A stretch of 40,451 bases of DNA from Candidatus Cryptobacteroides faecipullorum (GTDB taxonomy: Bacteria; Bacteroidota; Bacteroidia; Bacteroidales; UBA932). Every line of letters begins with the position of its first letter. The stretch's first letter is position 1. Below the pieces are notes generated by a model. That model had not been told where the DNA came from. It did no database searches and saw nothing but the letters and a program-made list of their open reading frames with translations. This document shows, piece by piece, positions 40,073 to 40,451 of the stretch. The translations under genes were made by a program, and so were the position numbers. The stretch lies in contig JADIMH010000062.1 in assembly GCA_017694885.1 (NCBI GenBank), forward strand, positions 1 through 40,451. Direction: 5' to 3'.

Positions 40073-40345
40073 GGAGATTCAACGCAGTAATCTCCTGAAA
40101 GACAAAACTGAATTTTTGAAGTTTATTTTAGGAGAGTTCAAGGTATGCGAGTGAAGAAGAAAGGAGTTTACTTTCGTAAATGACTGACTGATGATACGAA
40201 GCATAACGTAGAAATCTCCAGGAATAAATTAAGTTCTTTTGAAGTTTATTTTTGGTGAGAACAAGGCGGACAAGTGAGGAGGAAGGGAGTTTACTCATGT
40301 AAATGACTGACCGACGATACGCAGTCCAACGCAGTAGTCGCCAAA
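40073..40345 (+). repeat. Structured tandem repeat between tRNA genes
   Basis: Two full units of about 108 nt (about 40118-40224 and 40239-40345) and a partial one (40073-40095) fill the gap between tRNA-Met and tRNA-Val. Each full unit has an outer helix (GGAGA/TCTCC in unit 1, GGTGA/TCGCC in unit 2, a compensatory change) and an inner hairpin TTTAC/GTAAA with different loops, followed by TGACTGAC. The partial unit forms a GGAGATT/AATCTCC hairpin (40073-40079 with 40089-40095). The apparent minus-strand frame here (40128-40367) is an artefact of the repeats. Confidence 0.65.
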
Positions 40346-40359
40346 AAGAAACGAAAAAA

Positions 40360-40437
40360 GGGAGCATAGCTCAGTTGGTTCAGAGCGTCTGCCTTACAAG
40401 CAGAGGGTCGGGGGTTCGACTCCCTCTGCTCCCACCA
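40360..40437 (+). tRNA. tRNA-Val (TAC)
   Basis: The acceptor GGGAGCA pairs with TGCTCCC. The anticodon arm TCTGC-CTTACAA-GCAGA gives TAC, the T-arm contains GGTTCGACTCC, the discriminator is A and CCA is encoded. All stems are regular. Confidence 0.95.
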
Positions 40438-40451
40438 CCCGAAAGGGCAAA

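Noticed and set aside
40128..40367. 79-codon minus-strand open frame between tRNA genes
   Set aside because: It is made of the two tandem repeat units, giving internally repeated peptides, and it runs into tRNA-Val.

Overview
This window looks like chromosomal DNA of a member of the Bacteroidales (Bacteroidota). Several things support this. There are repeated promoter matches of the Bacteroidota type (a TTTG or TTG box about 19 bp before TAnnTTTG). There is a full-length Fkp (fucokinase/GDP-fucose pyrophosphorylase fusion), a TonB-dependent receptor with a carboxypeptidase-regulatory-like N-terminus, and lipoproteins with BACON and DUF5689 domains. The genus cannot be fixed from the sequence alone. 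No ribosomal or CRISPR locus is present.

Layout. 1-2590 is an AT-richer accessory stretch. It holds a 23-bp tandem repeat resembling IS21-type ends, a tRNA-like fragment, a lone AAA ATPase, a probable structured small RNA with its own promoter and terminator, and a PD-(D/E)XK-like protein. 2590-4700 holds a WYL regulator, a HAD phosphatase and an internally shortened chloramphenicol-acetyltransferase-like gene, all on the minus strand. 4909-15955 is a plus-strand run of nine tightly packed genes behind a near-perfect promoter: an MltC-like lytic transglycosylase, a zinc-ribbon/C25 (gingipain-fold) protease with no export signal, a zinc-ribbon SPFH protein, a small unknown, a zinc-ribbon/transmembrane/Sel1 protein, and four exported proteins with CsgG/TolB-like and LPP20/FlgT-like domains. 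It reads as one envelope-spanning system and is the best candidate here for something undescribed. fkp (16004-18850) follows, with fabH convergent to it.

20198-24518 (minus) holds a TonB-plug-like protein, an anti-sigma/ECF-sigma pair, a HAD phosphatase and an AAA-ATPase-like/PD-(D/E)XK protein. 24640-33692 (minus) is a coherent surface locus: BACON/OB-fold lipoprotein, DNA/RNA non-specific endonuclease lipoprotein, exported EEP-family phosphodiesterase, TonB-dependent receptor and DUF5689 lipoprotein. It is best read as an extracellular nucleic-acid capture and degradation locus. 33834-39130 (minus) is a five-gene unit of a small membrane protein, mutL, rhomboid protease, membrane EEP-family protein and M23 peptidase. 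ispF diverges from it. The right end carries tRNA-Gln, tRNA-Met and tRNA-Val genes, with a structured tandem repeat between the last two.

Two non-coding elements stand out: a GC-rich multi-hairpin block flanked by a 25-bp direct repeat in the fabH leader (19840-20083), and a 166-bp imperfect palindrome (21071-21236) between the anti-sigma gene and the plug-like gene. Functions were read from motifs only; no database search was possible.
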